From contig VBCQ01000168.1 in the NCBI GenBank assembly GCA_005882155.1, positions 1-13,662 of the forward strand: a stretch of 13,662 nucleotides of DNA, read 5' to 3'. Position numbers and translations under genes: made by a program. Shown piece after piece: positions 12,893 to 13,662 of the stretch. A model generated the notes under the pieces. That model was not told the origin of the DNA. It saw only the letters and a program-made list of their open reading frames with translations, and ran no database searches. Position 1 is the stretch's first letter; the number at the start of each line of letters is the position of its first letter. This DNA comes from Betaproteobacteria bacterium (lineage in GTDB: Bacteria; Pseudomonadota; Gammaproteobacteria; Burkholderiales; Burkholderiaceae_C).

Positions 12893-13662
12893 ATGTTTCG
12901 ATTCGCGCTGCTGCTCGTCGCCTGCCTTGCCGCCTCGATTGCCACGCCGCTGCAGGCGCAGCCGACCCAGGCACTGAACGCCCTGTTCGCCGACGAGTGG
13001 GAGCGCAGCCTGCGCGACAGCCCCGAATTCGCGAGCTACCAGGGCGACACGCGCTACGCCGATCGCTGGACCGACTTCAGCCCCGCCGCGATTGCAGCGC
13101 GCCAAGCTGCCGATCGCGCTGCGCTCGACCGCCTGCACGCGATCGCGCGCGCCGCGCTCGCGCCGGCCGACCAGCTGAATTACGACACCTTCGAGTGGCT
13201 GCTTCAGCACAACATCGAGCGGCAGAAATTTCGCGAAACGCTGCAGCCGATCAACCACCAGGGCGGCCCGCAAATCGCAGACGGCATTGCCGAGACGATG
13301 CCGTTCGCGACGACCACCGACTATCGCCGCTGGCTCGCGCGAATGACGGCCGTGCCCACGCTGATCGATCAAGCGATCGCGCTGATGCAAGACGGCGTGA
13401 AGGCGGGCAACATGCCGCCGCGCGTGCTGATGCAGCGCGTGCCGGCGCAGATCGCCGCGCAGATCGTCGACGACGCGACGGCAAGCCCGTTCTACCGGCC
13501 GTTCCGCAAGTTCGCCGACGCGATCCCGAGCGCCGACCGCGCCGCGTTGCGCGCCGATGCGCAAGCCACGGTGCGCGACAAGCTCGTGCCCGCGTATCGC
13601 AAGCTGCAGGCGTACTTCAACAACGAGTACCTGCCGCGAACCCGCCAGTCGATCTCGGTCGC
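12893..13662 (+). CDS. Secreted DUF885-family protein (partial, runs off the end)
   Basis: The first 256 codons of a protein that continues beyond the window. Residues 1-22 (MFRFALLLVACLAASIATPLQA) form a signal peptide, with cleavage probably before QPTQ, so it is exported. The mature part reads ALNALFADEWERSLRDSPE, then FASYQGDTRYADRWTDFS, and later QLNYDTFEWLL and INHQGGPQ, which are characteristic of DUF885, a family related to zinc peptidases of about 550-600 residues. The metal-binding HExxx motif of that family would lie in the missing C-terminal half, so activity cannot be judged. It begins 18 bases after the SDR stop without a strong Shine-Dalgarno and may be the last visible gene of the same transcript or a separate unit. 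Confidence 0.85.
   Translation, partial: MFRFALLLVACLAASIATPLQAQPTQALNALFADEWERSLRDSPEFASYQGDTRYADRWTDFSPAAIAARQAADRAALDRLHAIARAALAPADQLNYDTFEWLLQHNIERQKFRETLQPINHQGGPQIADGIAETMPFATTTDYRRWLARMTAVPTLIDQAIALMQDGVKAGNMPPRVLMQRVPAQIAAQIVDDATASPFYRPFRKFADAIPSADRAALRADAQATVRDKLVPAYRKLQAYFNNEYLPRTRQSISV

Noticed and set aside
12056..13564. 502-codon minus-strand ORF opposite the SDR and DUF885 genes
   Set aside because: It spans two convincing plus-strand genes and their intergenic gap and has no recognisable domain; it is a GC-driven shadow.

Overview
The window is GC-rich, gene-dense chromosomal DNA. Its codon use and gene content (a Ycf46-like AAA ATPase, TrxC, a Liv-type ABC transporter, a Tat-exported binding protein, and a CCCTCACCC/CCCTCTCCC-type intergenic repeat) fit a betaproteobacterium, most likely Burkholderiales. 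That assignment is inference, because there is no rRNA or other marker gene. I see no phage, plasmid, transposase, tRNA, rRNA or CRISPR. No stretch over 300 bases lacks a gene.

Left part (1-4827), housekeeping and accessory genes. At the extreme left edge the first codons of a minus-strand gene, probably an ECF-type sigma factor, run out of the window. Next comes a minus-strand Ycf46-like AAA ATPase, divergent from a plus-strand flavin reductase. The flavin reductase meets a tautomerase tail to tail with a 20-base overlap. The tautomerase lies behind a small unknown ORF on the minus strand, and that pair is divergent from a LysR regulator. The 116-base gap between them holds a perfect inverted repeat with T-N11-A geometry, a good candidate LysR site. 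After lysR come a secreted BON-like protein and thioredoxin 2 (trxC).

Right part (4788-12874), one apparent transport and catabolic locus organised around a 58-base divergent promoter (7873-7930). Leftward run livM, livG, livF and a third, aberrant ABC ATPase, all overlapping or 1 base apart. Rightward run an RpiR-family regulator, a stand-alone DUF2090 protein (the aldolase-like domain usually fused to the IolC kinase), a Tat-type LivK-like binding protein, livH and a short-chain dehydrogenase. A symmetric site overlaps the predicted -10 box of the divergent promoter and is a plausible RpiR operator. Together the genes suggest regulated uptake, through a branched-chain-amino-acid-type ABC transporter, and breakdown of a polyol or keto-sugar-like compound related to inositol catabolism. 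The substrate is a hypothesis, not something the sequence shows.

Two oddities lie in the rightward arm. The livK-like gene loses frame near its 3' end, with the family C-terminus still readable one frame over. Directly after it a 112-base nested inverted repeat separates it from livH and leaves livH without a visible Shine-Dalgarno. A secreted DUF885-family protein begins at 12893 and runs off the right end.
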